Notes under the pieces: model-generated | Told to the model about the DNA's origin: nothing | The model's database searches: none | Seen by the model: only the letters and a program-made list of their open reading frames with translations | Virus record (IMG/VR): IMGVR_UViG_3300048769_000079 | Location: 1 to 55,549 of that record | Origin: a virus | DNA length: 55,549 nucleotides | Reading direction: 5' to 3' (one strand) | Program-made: the position numbers and the translations under genes | Shown: one piece after another, positions 23,043 to 30,089 of the stretch | Position numbering within the stretch: position 1 is the stretch's first letter | Layout: the number at the start of each line of letters is the position of its first letter

Positions 23043-23978
23043 ATGAAATTTATCTCACTGTTTGCCGGTATCGGGGGTTTTGATTTAGGGCTTGAACGCG
23101 CCGGAATGCAGTGTGTCGGCCAGGTCGAGATAAATCCTTTTTGCCAGCGCGTTCTTGCGCACCACTGGCCGCAAGTCAAACGAATTGGAGATATACGAAA
23201 TGTCAACGGAACAGAGTTCGGAGCAGTTGACCTTATTTGTGGAGGGGTTCCATGCCAGCCTGCCAGCAACGCCGGGAAGAGAATGGGAACACAAGATGAT
23301 CGTTGGCTCTGGCCAGAGGCTTTTCGAGTTGTACGGTCTATCAAGCCGCGTTGGTGCGTGTTTGAAAATGTGCGTGGAATTATTACTCTCGAACAAGGTT
23401 TGGTTTTCGAGTCGTTGCTTTCTGAATTGGAAGATATTGGTTACGAAGTCGAAGCGTTCGTTATTCCAGCTTGCGCCGTCGACGCGCAGCACCGAAGGGA
23501 TCGGGTCTGGATTGTGGCAAACTCCAAGCGTGGAGGATGCGGGGCGCAAGGGGAGCGCAGAAGCCTGGATGGAATATCAGAACAACCACAGAACTACGCA
23601 ATGCCGATTAAGGAATCAAATTCAAATGTTCCCGACTCCAACCGTTCAGGATTCGGAGAAGGACGGTGGCCCGAGTCAATACAAAAGGAACAGTATCCCG
23701 CTGAACGCATTAGTAAAGGATCAAGGGCAAACTGGGAGCCTGAACCCGGATTGGGTAGAGTGGCTAATGGGGTTCCCGGTCGGGTGGACAGGTTGTGGAG
23801 TCTCGGAAACGCAGTCGTCCCGCAAGTCGTTGAAGTTATAGGAAGAGCAATCCTAAGAGCGCACATCGTGTGCGCGGAATGCGCCCCGGAGAACACTTCG
23901 GAAGCGCGATTAACAGCAACTAACAGCCGCGTTACGCAAGGGGCTAAAGCCCACATTGCCGAAGCGGCAACGTCGTAA
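23043..23978 (+). CDS. DNA cytosine C5 methyltransferase (Dcm-like)
   Basis: The 311-residue enzyme has all main C5 motifs: FAGIGGFDLG at 7-16 (I), GGVPCQPAS at 67-75 with catalytic Cys71 (IV), FENV at 107-110 (VI), QHRRDRVWIVA at 149-159 (VIII) and GNAVVPQVVE at 255-264 (X). It methylates cytosine C5 in an unknown short DNA site, most likely to protect phage DNA. The ATG at 23043 gives the normal family start; an open extension upstream runs through the attC-like site and is not coding. About the last 20 residues are encoded by the next attC-like site. A second gene is written in another frame (23200-23841). The base style differs from the phage backbone, consistent with recent acquisition. 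Confidence 0.93.
   Translation: MKFISLFAGIGGFDLGLERAGMQCVGQVEINPFCQRVLAHHWPQVKRIGDIRNVNGTEFGAVDLICGGVPCQPASNAGKRMGTQDDRWLWPEAFRVVRSIKPRWCVFENVRGIITLEQGLVFESLLSELEDIGYEVEAFVIPACAVDAQHRRDRVWIVANSKRGGCGAQGERRSLDGISEQPQNYAMPIKESNSNVPDSNRSGFGEGRWPESIQKEQYPAERISKGSRANWEPEPGLGRVANGVPGRVDRLWSLGNAVVPQVVEVIGRAILRAHIVCAECAPENTSEARLTATNSRVTQGAKAHIAEAATS
23200..23841 (+). CDS. Overprinted protein inside the methyltransferase gene
   Basis: A 213-residue frame lies wholly inside the cytosine methyltransferase gene in another reading frame. It starts at ATG 23200 with GGAG 9 bases upstream. The product, MSTEQSSEQLTLFVEGFHAS onward, contains SSRCFLNWKILVTKSKR, RSLFQLAPSTRSTEGIGSGL, WQTPSVEDAG, FPTPTVQDS and LNPDWVEWLMGFPVGWTG. 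I know this series of motifs from stand-alone phage and prophage proteins of unknown function that occur next to Dcm genes. Here they coincide exactly with methyltransferase motifs VIII and X in the other frame, so either the family arises by overprinting or it is a translation artefact kept by codon constraint. The ribosome site favours a real gene. Confidence 0.6.
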   Translation: MSTEQSSEQLTLFVEGFHASLPATPGREWEHKMIVGSGQRLFELYGLSSRVGACLKMCVELLLSNKVWFSSRCFLNWKILVTKSKRSLFQLAPSTRSTEGIGSGLWQTPSVEDAGRKGSAEAWMEYQNNHRTTQCRLRNQIQMFPTPTVQDSEKDGGPSQYKRNSIPLNALVKDQGQTGSLNPDWVEWLMGFPVGWTGCGVSETQSSRKSLKL

Positions 23979-23995
23979 CACGGCGAACGTTAGTG
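23917..23995 (+). other. attC-like integron recombination site 2
   Basis: The left box is CAACTAAC (23917-23924) and the right box GTTAGTG (23989-23995). Inner arms GCCGCGTTACG (23926-23936) and CGTAACACGGC (23974-23984) pair with a single G:T position. The centre has two hairpins, GGGCTAAAGCCC and TTGCCG-AAG-CGGCAA, the same design as site 1. The left box is complementary, apart from one base, to GTTGGTTG at the start of the methyltransferase cassette (22961), as expected if this piece once circularised. Confidence 0.65.
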
Positions 23996-24032
23996 TAAAT
24001 GCCTTGCGCTTTTAAAATTGAAAGGCTGCGCG

Positions 24033-24233
24033 ATGAAAAAAGGAAAATATAGCGGGCAAGTAAACAATGGTTGTCGCATTGTAGAAATTGATTGCTGTGC
24101 TGATTGTTGCTCATGTACTGAAGTGGCTGAGCTTAACGGGGAATATTATTGTCAAAAGCTTTTAGAGTCAATACCAAAAATGTTTGTGTCCTATGACTTT
24201 CTGGATGATTGCCCGCTCCCAAACGCGCACTAA
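24033..24233 (+). CDS. Small cysteine-rich cassette protein
   Basis: The 66-residue protein has CRIVEIDCCADCCSCTE and later cysteines (YYCQKL, DDCPLP), suggesting one or more metal sites or disulfides. The ATG has only a weak ribosome site (GAAAGG); a TTG 15 bases earlier is also possible. The TAA stop lies inside CACTAAC, the left box of attC-like site 3, so gene and site look like one cassette (23990-24281). The function is unknown. Confidence 0.6.
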   Translation: MKKGKYSGQVNNGCRIVEIDCCADCCSCTEVAELNGEYYCQKLLESIPKMFVSYDFLDDCPLPNAH

Positions 24234-24287
24234 CAGCGCTATGGTGCCATGCCATTCGTGGGAGTGTGCTGGTTATAACTGTTGGAT
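24228..24287 (+). other. attC-like integron recombination site 3 (degenerate)
   Basis: The left box CACTAAC (24228-24234) is the exact complement of GTTAGTG at the start of its own cassette (23989-23995). A right box GTTGGAT (24281-24287) fits GTTRRRY. The inner arms are only partly complementary (AACAG/CTGTT, then short pieces), so this site may be decayed or the right end may lie elsewhere. Length would be 60 bases. Confidence 0.45.
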
Positions 24288-24354
24288 TATTAAAGGTCGC
24301 TATTGTAAAGATAAGCCGTGTCTCGTTATGGCACGTACACGTTGTACGCAATAA
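24241..24354 (+). CDS. Possible 37-residue Cys-rich protein
   Basis: A frame from ATG 24241 encodes a peptide with seven Cys/His residues (PCHSWECAGYNCW, GRYCKDKPC, RTRCTQ). The regular Cys spacing is not what random DNA gives, but no ribosome site is seen. The frame overlaps attC-like site 3, so the two calls compete in part. Confidence 0.35.
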   Translation: MVPCHSWECAGYNCWIIKGRYCKDKPCLVMARTRCTQ

Positions 24355-24375
24355 ATTTTTCTCTGGAGGTTATAG

Positions 24376-24459
24376 GTGGCCGCAATTAAGAGTGTTTCTA
24401 CAACAGATTCAATAGCAAACATTAAACCTTGTGTGTCCGGTTTTGTAAAACAACGATAA
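24376..24459 (+). CDS. Possible 27-residue peptide
   Basis: GTG at 24376 lies 6 bases after a strong TGGAGG site and opens a 27-codon frame (AAIKSVSTTDSIANIKPCVS...). Only the ribosome site supports it. Confidence 0.3.
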   Translation: MAAIKSVSTTDSIANIKPCVSGFVKQR

Positions 24460-24487
24460 TATTGTACTTCACCAAAGGAAGATTAAA

Positions 24488-24646
24488 ATGGTAAAAGTTT
24501 TTATAACTATTCTGATTACTATAATGGTATTGACCCTTATGGTTGGTGCCTGGCAAGTTGAACGGCGCTGGAACTATACCATATCCTATCGGCAAATGGT
24601 TGAAGAAACCGTCCGAGACATGGTGAAACAGGAGTCGTTAAAATGA
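24488..24646 (+). CDS. Small membrane protein 1 (52 residues)
   Basis: An N-terminal membrane segment (VFITILITIMVLTLMVGAW) is followed by a charged helix ending KQESLK. This single-anchor layout fits a small phage membrane protein such as a lysis regulator or an inner-membrane accessory factor. GGAAG lies upstream, and the ATGA overlap couples it to the next small gene. Confidence 0.55.
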   Translation: MVKVFITILITIMVLTLMVGAWQVERRWNYTISYRQMVEETVRDMVKQESLK

Positions 24647-24804
24647 TGAAAAATCCTTTACTTTTAGTAATATTTTTACTACTTTATGTATGCTGCTATT
24701 GGCTACTTCCGTGGTCCTTCGGAGGGTTGAGGGCAGTTTTTTGGACCCACGGCGTCATGGTTGCGGGCGTCATCGTTGCCGCTTTCTTCGTTAAAATTAC
24801 TTAA
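24643..24804 (+). CDS. Small membrane protein 2 (53 residues)
   Basis: There are two hydrophobic segments, LLLVIFLLLYVCCYWLL and VMVAGVIVAAFFV, separated by a short loop with one Arg. Two-span proteins of this size resemble small class II holins, but the position away from the lysis cluster leaves that open. It is translationally coupled to the preceding gene. Confidence 0.55.
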   Translation: MMKNPLLLVIFLLLYVCCYWLLPWSFGGLRAVFWTHGVMVAGVIVAAFFVKIT

Positions 24805-25264
24805 TTTTTATTTAATATTTTGAAAAGAACCCGAAAAACCCGATTTTTACGGTTTTCGTTAAAAATGAAAACCCTTTAAAATCAATGACTTAACCTATAC
24901 GAAAAACGATAAAAAAATTAAGTCCTTGATTTTAAATGAGTTACGGTACTATATATATACTAATTCTATATTTATAATTATATTTATTTAATTATTATTA
25001 TATGACTTTAAGTTATATAGGGGCGTAAGTCATTGATTTATAAGGACTTTTTTTAAAAGGGCCGTTTTTATAGGGGCTAACTTATTGATTTATAACAAGT
25101 TAGCTCTTTTATTTACAAATAAGAAAAATTTTAGCGTATTTTGTAAAGGATGCTTTACCTAACGGTAAAAGCGCTTTTTGTAAAGCGATTATAAAAATAT
25201 TTTTATAAAATTCTTATAAAATTTTTTTATAGTCTCTTTTTGCTTTTTATAATATATTTAAGGC
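24805..25264. other. 460-base AT-rich non-coding region with repeats and hairpins, origin candidate
   Basis: No convincing gene lies here. A 15-base motif close to TAAGTCATTGATTTA occurs four times: inverted at 24878-24891, then direct at 24919-24933, 25026-25040 and 25078-25092 (with small changes). The first two form a 19-bp near-perfect stem. The last two sit in a longer direct repeat that begins TATAGGGGC (25016 and 25069). A terminator (25076-25110) and GTAAAG/CTTTAC hairpins at about 25140-25190 follow. TATAAT at 25248-25253 may be a -10 box for the packaging genes. Iterated motifs plus AT-rich DNA suggest a replication origin or regulatory region. Confidence 0.55.
25076..25110 (+). terminator. 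Hairpin terminator in the non-coding region
   Basis: GCTAACTT (25076-25083) and AAGTTAGC (25097-25104) form a perfect 8-bp stem with a 13-base loop, followed by TCTTTT. It would stop early transcription before the packaging genes. Confidence 0.7.
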
Positions 25265-25480
25265 ATGAAACAAACGGCGAAAAAACGCGGTACCACTTTG
25301 ACAGTCAATGATTTGATAGCCGACGACACAAATGCCAACGACGGAACGCTTCGCGGTCAAGATCTCGTTTGTAAATCATTGCAGCGCTTCGGTACTGGCC
25401 GATCAATCCTCGTTGATAAAAACAATCGAATAATAGCCGGAAATAAAACCACGGTACACAAGCAGGAAAGGAGCAAATGA
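25265..25480 (+). CDS. Truncated ParB-like N-terminal domain protein
   Basis: The 71-residue protein contains NDGTLRGQDLVCKSL, then GTGRSILVDKNNRIIAGNKT, the start of a ParB/sulfiredoxin-like domain as found just before phage terminase genes. The family normally continues for at least another 40 residues. Here the frame stops soon after IAGNKT, so it is either a short form or has decayed by frameshift. The ATG follows TTTAAGGC, a weak ribosome site. Confidence 0.6.
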   Translation: MKQTAKKRGTTLTVNDLIADDTNANDGTLRGQDLVCKSLQRFGTGRSILVDKNNRIIAGNKTTVHKQERSK

Positions 25481-25481
25481 A

Positions 25482-25589
25482 ATGATTTACGAAAAAAGCG
25501 GAGGCGGAGGTGGCGGTGGAAGTTCAAAAGGTGGTAAAGGTGGAAGTTCAAAAGGTGGAAAAGGCGGCGCTCGTGGCGGACGTAGATAA
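25482..25589 (+). CDS. Small Gly/Ser/Lys-rich peptide overlapping the small terminase gene
   Basis: A 35-residue frame from ATG 25482 has AAAGGAG upstream. After MIYEKS it is almost only Gly, Ser, Lys and Arg, with two copies of SSKGGKGG. In the overlapping frame from 25510 the same DNA encodes VQKVVKVEVQKVEK. One of the two frames may be incidental, but both have acceptable ribosome sites. Confidence 0.4.
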   Translation: MIYEKSGGGGGGGSSKGGKGGSSKGGKGGARGGRR

Positions 25590-26055
25590 TAAGCCGTACA
25601 AGATAGGGAAAGGTAAACCGCCATTAGAGTATACATGGCGCAAAGGTCAACCGCATCCGCGCGGCGGACACAAAAAGGGACAAAAGAATATTGTCCAACG
25701 TGTCCGCCGTACTATTGCCAAACAGCTCGAAGAAAATGGAAATTTTGAAGCGCCGGAAGTGATTAAAAAACTAATTGGAGAGTTTTTTAAAGACGTTGAC
25801 ATAAATAAATTATCTTCCGACGATGCAACATGGATACGCGTTCGAATTGCAGCGTTAAATGGCGAACAGTGGGCGGCTTCTTTTATTGCAGACCGCTTAG
25901 AAGGTATGGCCCGACAACGAGTTGAACTTTCATTTACCGACTTAAAAGAAGCAGCAGACGAGGTTGGAAAAATAATAGTTGAATTTGTTCCGGCAAATAA
26001 AGTTGACGAATGCTTGTTAAAACTAAACGCGGTATTGGCAAAGGCAAATGGATGA
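25510..26055 (+). CDS. Terminase small subunit-like protein (DUF5681-like)
   Basis: The 181-residue protein has, after a repetitive Val/Lys-rich start, the segment KPPLEYTWRKGQPHPRGGHKKGQKN. This corresponds to the GxPPxHTRFKPGxSGNPxGRPKG motif of DUF5681 proteins that serve as, or lie next to, phage small terminases. The rest is helical (IRVRIAALNGEQWAASFIADRLEG). It directly precedes and overlaps the large terminase gene, supporting DNA recognition for packaging. The start is uncertain: GTG 25510 with GGAGG upstream is used here; the conserved part begins about residue 30. Confidence 0.75.
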   Translation: MAVEVQKVVKVEVQKVEKAALVADVDNKPYKIGKGKPPLEYTWRKGQPHPRGGHKKGQKNIVQRVRRTIAKQLEENGNFEAPEVIKKLIGEFFKDVDINKLSSDDATWIRVRIAALNGEQWAASFIADRLEGMARQRVELSFTDLKEAADEVGKIIVEFVPANKVDECLLKLNAVLAKANG

Positions 26056-27523
26056 AAAACTTACACGAGCGAACTTCGGTTCAACGTTATTTGATCTTAT
26101 TGTCAGTACGGTTAAGCCTTCCGCGTCCATATCTGAAGCATACACAAAAAAATATTATAACGACCCGCTTGCGTGGGTTTTAGATTTTGTAAACGTAGAC
26201 TTGTCATTATACCACCGAGAGGCTTTTGAGATGATCCGAGACGGTAATCACAAAATAGCAATGCACGGGCCGCATGGACTTGGAAAAACAGTCTTTGCGG
26301 CCATTGCTATTTTATGGGCGGGCGCGGTCTCGGCGGATTGCAAAATCATTACCACTGCGTCGGCCTGGCGACAATTAGAAAACTACCTTTGGCCGGAAAT
26401 CCACAAATGGTACTCCAAAGTAAACTGGACTGCCGTCGAGATGGCTGGTGGTTGTAAAGTTCCTCGTTTACTTACGCTCGAATGCAACTTCAGCGAACAG
26501 TCGAAGGCATTTGCCGTCGCGTCGGATCGACCGGAGAGTATCGAAGGCGGTCACGCGGTGCGCGTCGTTTACGTCTTCGACGAAGCGAAGGCTATACCGA
26601 ACGCAATTTGGGAAAGTGCCGAAGGGGCCTTTAGTACGCCTGGAGATCATTTACAGATCGCGCTTTCTACCCCCGGCGACACGTCGGGCGTCTTTTATAA
26701 TATTTGCGCGCACCGTAACGGTTATGAGAAGTGGAAAGTCAAACATGTTACTTTACGTGAGGCAATTCGCGCGGGTCGCGTTACCCTAACCTGGGCGCGG
26801 GAAAAGCGCGCCGCTTGGGGAAAGGATTCCGCCGCATACCAGAATCGCGTATGGGGAATTTTTGCCACGGACGCACCCGACGTAGTTATCCCCCTCGCCT
26901 GGGTAGAGCGTGCCGTATCACGGTGGTACGATTGGAAAGATAAAGGCGCAGTACTCGCCGGACCCTATGTTATCGGAGCGGATACCGCCGGACAGGGTGT
27001 TGACAAGACGGTTTTTGCCCACCGTTATGGGAATGTACTTACGCGCTTAGAGCGTTTTGGAAAATCACGGCCTATGGAACTTGCCGGAAAGCTTAAAGCG
27101 GCTCTTGGAATGGTAGGGGAAGTTAACATTGACACGTCATTCGGTGAAGGCGTAGGCACGGCAGACCGCCTTAAAGAAGACGACGCGTTAAAGGCCCGCG
27201 TCCACGAAATACAGTTCGGGACGCGAACGGACATTACCGATCGGACGGGGCAAATTGTTTTCAAAAACACCCGCGCTTTACTTATTTGGAGCATGCGCGA
27301 AATGCTTGACCCTGACAACAAAGAAGACATCGCTTTACCGGATGACGAAAACCTAATAGGTGACTTGACCGCCATTCACCGCTTACCTCTCTCCAGTGAC
27401 GGGAAGCTGGCAATCGAAAGCAAGGACGATATCAAGGCGCGTATAGGCCGTTCGCCGGACGACGGGGATGCGTGTTGTTTGGCGTTTTTTAGGGCACCCA
27501 TTCACGATTTACAGATTTTTTAA
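26048..27523 (+). CDS. terL: Terminase large subunit
   Basis: The 491-residue packaging motor has an ATPase with Walker A GPHGLGKT at 74-81, Walker B VYVFDEA at 174-180 and the coupling segment ALSTPGD. The nuclease domain has GADTAGQGVDKTV (Asp312), VNIDTSFGEG and SPDDGDACCLAFF near the end, which supply the metal-binding acids. It cuts and translocates phage DNA into the head through the portal. It overlaps the small terminase-like gene by 8 bases. The subtype (headful or cos) cannot be read from motifs alone. The circular assembly is compatible with headful packaging. Confidence 0.95.
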   Translation: MDEKLTRANFGSTLFDLIVSTVKPSASISEAYTKKYYNDPLAWVLDFVNVDLSLYHREAFEMIRDGNHKIAMHGPHGLGKTVFAAIAILWAGAVSADCKIITTASAWRQLENYLWPEIHKWYSKVNWTAVEMAGGCKVPRLLTLECNFSEQSKAFAVASDRPESIEGGHAVRVVYVFDEAKAIPNAIWESAEGAFSTPGDHLQIALSTPGDTSGVFYNICAHRNGYEKWKVKHVTLREAIRAGRVTLTWAREKRAAWGKDSAAYQNRVWGIFATDAPDVVIPLAWVERAVSRWYDWKDKGAVLAGPYVIGADTAGQGVDKTVFAHRYGNVLTRLERFGKSRPMELAGKLKAALGMVGEVNIDTSFGEGVGTADRLKEDDALKARVHEIQFGTRTDITDRTGQIVFKNTRALLIWSMREMLDPDNKEDIALPDDENLIGDLTAIHRLPLSSDGKLAIESKDDIKARIGRSPDDGDACCLAFFRAPIHDLQIF

Positions 27524-27524
27524 A

Positions 27525-27734
27525 ATGAGCGACGAAACAACTTTTCTTGAGGATATTTTAGAGGGGATTGATTTTACTTATGACGCTATACAAACGGAAC
27601 CGGCACATGTACGTGACGGAAATCTCGCCGCTCGACAACGCGCCGCCAAGCTTCGAGCTCGATATGACTCTACTGGGGTTTTTGATGGGGGTAATTTTAT
27701 CGGTTCTTCTAAAATGGTGATCAATGAACTTTAA
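27525..27734 (+). CDS. Small acidic protein between terminase and portal
   Basis: The 69-residue protein (MSDETTFLEDILEGIDF...) is helical, with a basic middle (ARQRAAKLRARYD). Small proteins at this position are common and mostly uncharacterised. The ATG at 27525 follows the terminase stop by one base; the 11-base overlap with the portal gene suggests coupling. Confidence 0.65.
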   Translation: MSDETTFLEDILEGIDFTYDAIQTEPAHVRDGNLAARQRAAKLRARYDSTGVFDGGNFIGSSKMVINEL

Positions 27735-29901
27735 TAAAGAAATTACCCTTTACGGACCGCAAGGACAGGCGCTTGACCTACAGACCAAGGCGCTTGACGT
27801 TCCTGACCTTGACCCTACGTTTTTTTATCAGTCCAATAATTACGGCAATTTATCAAGCAAAGAAATTGAAAAGAAACCGTATCAACTACATTGGGCGGTT
27901 TATGCATGCGCTAAAGCAATAGCAATAAACCTCCGACGATTACCTCATCATATTTACGGCGACGATAATAAAATTATACCGAAGTGTCCTATTTGGTCAT
28001 TACTCAAAAAGCCGAACCCTTTCATGACGTGGAATATCTTTTGGGAATCTACCATTCTTTACTCAATGCTACCGTGCCGTGAGGGCTTTGGGCGTTCGCT
28101 AAAGGGTGGGCAGGTCTTTTGGGTCATGGATTCCGGCAAGGCCGATCCGAAGGTTGACCTTGCGCGGGGTGACATTCCGGCAACGATCTACCCCTATACG
28201 GATGAATTTATCGCGCCGGAGTTTGACAAGCAGAAACACTTCCTTGGCTGGAAATTAGAAATCCCCGGACCGGAACCTTTCATCGAGCACTATAAGCCGA
28301 ATGAGATTTTGCGCATTTACAACTTCAACCCCTACGATTGGCTGTCCGGTCAATCAAACTATGCCGCCGCACAGATGGCAATCATCAACGATATTAAAGC
28401 GGATATTTGGAATAACCGGATGTTTGAAAACGACGCTATCCCCGGAGGCGTTCTCTCCAGCGATCAGGAGTTGACGAAGGACCAAGCGAACGAAATGCAA
28501 AACCGTTGGTATCAGCAATATGGCGGTGTAGGAAATACGCGCCGCGTTGTTATACTTGGTAAAGGAACGGAGTTTCAAAAGATTGCACTTGATCATAAGG
28601 ACATGGAATTTCAAGAACAAAAAGACCGCGTTGTTGAACAGCTTCTTGCGGTTTTTGGTTTAAATAAAATTGCCCTTGGTAAATACGAAGATGTCAACTA
28701 CGCAACGCTTGTTGAGGGGCATAAAATGTTATGGGAGGATACGTACCTCCCTATTGAAGAAAATTTGCTTGAACAGGTTAACAGTAATTGGATAAATAAT
28801 ATTGACGTTCGAAATGAAATTCATTTAGGCGCGGATACCTCAGGCGTGCGCATTCTTAAAAAAGATTATACCGTTGCAACCAATTCCGCTACTAAGCTTT
28901 ACGCGATGGGCGTACCGGCGGAGACCGCGCTGCGAATAACTGAAGTTCCCCTAACCGACGACGACTATAAGAACGCGCCCTGGCTGAAAGAGCGCCCGAC
29001 GCCGCTTATAGGCGGCACGCCGAACGCCAGGGGTAGTCTTACGCCCTCGGCACCCGGCCAAGAGCCTAACGAGCCTAAAGGAACCGCTAAGGCCCTTATC
29101 GTTAAGGCGGTCGGCTTCGGCCTGGACGTTCTCGATAGGATTTCCGCCGATTACGTTGAACGGGTTTTAGCACCAGGGGAAAATACCCTTTACACAAAGC
29201 TTGTTCGGCTAATGACCAACCTCCGTAACGAATCCCAAGACAAGGTTGACGAATGGCTAAAGAGAGTTACAAAATCGAAGCAGCCGCCGTCTTTGAATGG
29301 TAACGAATTTTTGTTTGACGAGGACGAGGCAAATCAAGCATTATTGAAAATTTACAAAGCACAGGTTGAAGCACAGATATACCTCGAAGCGTCAAAGCTT
29401 AAAGAAGAGTTAGGCGCGTTTGTAAATTGGGGAGTTAGCGATCCACTTATCCAAAGCTTTGTAAAGAACCGCCGCGCGGCGCTTGATTCAATCAACACCA
29501 CGACTATTGAGACCTTTAAGGATAAGATTTCCGAAGCCGTCACCGAAGGGTATAATAAGGTTTGGACTCCTCAACAATTTGCAAAGTCGATCAAGGAAGC
29601 CCTCGGCGACGCGGGCGAGATTCGTAAGAATCAAGCCAGGACAATCGCGCGAACGGAGACGGGGATAATTTCGGCGGACGCTCGGTATGATTGTTTTGTC
29701 AAGGAGGAGATTGAAGAAAATCAATGGACAACGTCAAACGATGATAAAGTACGAGACACGCACGCCGAAGAGAACGGCAACGTTGTTCCCGTAGGAGAAC
29801 CGTTTCCGGTTACGGGCCTGATTCATCCCAGCGACCCGGATGGTCCGGCGGAAGAGGTTATAAATTGCCGCTGCGTTGCGGTTGCCGTTAGACCTGATTA
29901 A
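27724..29901 (+). CDS. Portal protein fused to Mu gpF-like head morphogenesis domain
   Basis: In the 725-residue protein, about the first 420 residues form an HK97/SPP1-type portal (HWAVYACAKAIAINLRRLPHHIY, LLKKPNPFMTWNIFWE, and GLNKIALGKYEDVNYAT near 310). The last 100 or so form the MuF-like domain (NQARTIARTETGIISADARY, then NDDKVRDTHAEENG and NCRCVAVAVRP). The helical linker has a Pro/Gly-rich hinge near 430. The portal is the DNA gate at the head vertex; MuF proteins are minor head components delivered inside. Portal-MuF fusions are known but less usual than separate genes. Confidence 0.92.
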   Translation: MNFNKEITLYGPQGQALDLQTKALDVPDLDPTFFYQSNNYGNLSSKEIEKKPYQLHWAVYACAKAIAINLRRLPHHIYGDDNKIIPKCPIWSLLKKPNPFMTWNIFWESTILYSMLPCREGFGRSLKGGQVFWVMDSGKADPKVDLARGDIPATIYPYTDEFIAPEFDKQKHFLGWKLEIPGPEPFIEHYKPNEILRIYNFNPYDWLSGQSNYAAAQMAIINDIKADIWNNRMFENDAIPGGVLSSDQELTKDQANEMQNRWYQQYGGVGNTRRVVILGKGTEFQKIALDHKDMEFQEQKDRVVEQLLAVFGLNKIALGKYEDVNYATLVEGHKMLWEDTYLPIEENLLEQVNSNWINNIDVRNEIHLGADTSGVRILKKDYTVATNSATKLYAMGVPAETALRITEVPLTDDDYKNAPWLKERPTPLIGGTPNARGSLTPSAPGQEPNEPKGTAKALIVKAVGFGLDVLDRISADYVERVLAPGENTLYTKLVRLMTNLRNESQDKVDEWLKRVTKSKQPPSLNGNEFLFDEDEANQALLKIYKAQVEAQIYLEASKLKEELGAFVNWGVSDPLIQSFVKNRRAALDSINTTTIETFKDKISEAVTEGYNKVWTPQQFAKSIKEALGDAGEIRKNQARTIARTETGIISADARYDCFVKEEIEENQWTTSNDDKVRDTHAEENGNVVPVGEPFPVTGLIHPSDPDGPAEEVINCRCVAVAVRPD

Positions 29902-29914
29902 CAAAGAAGGAAGT

Positions 29915-30082
29915 ATGATTAAAATTAAAAAACCAAAAATTGAATACAAGTGCGAGAAGTGCGGCGCGATTTACGAGACCGAAACGGCGTTACAAAACCA
30001 CGTTTGCGAACCGCCGTTGCCGCCCTCGAAGCCAAAGAACCGAATGATAAGTTATTCCGTCGGTCAATACTTTCAGGGATAA
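29915..30082 (+). CDS. Small C2HC zinc-finger-like protein
   Basis: The 55-residue protein carries YKCEKCGAIYETETALQNHVC, an almost classical C2H2 finger with Cys instead of the last His, followed by a Pro/Lys-rich tail. AGAAGGAAG lies upstream of ATG 29915. DNA or protein binding is likely. A role in head assembly is only suggested by position. Confidence 0.7.
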   Translation: MIKIKKPKIEYKCEKCGAIYETETALQNHVCEPPLPPSKPKNRMISYSVGQYFQG

Positions 30083-30089
30083 GTTTACT

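Noticed and set aside
22670-23344. Minus-strand 224-codon frame across the YopX-like and methyltransferase starts
   Set aside because: It crosses the attC-like hairpin and two clear plus-strand genes; its composition is that of an antisense frame.
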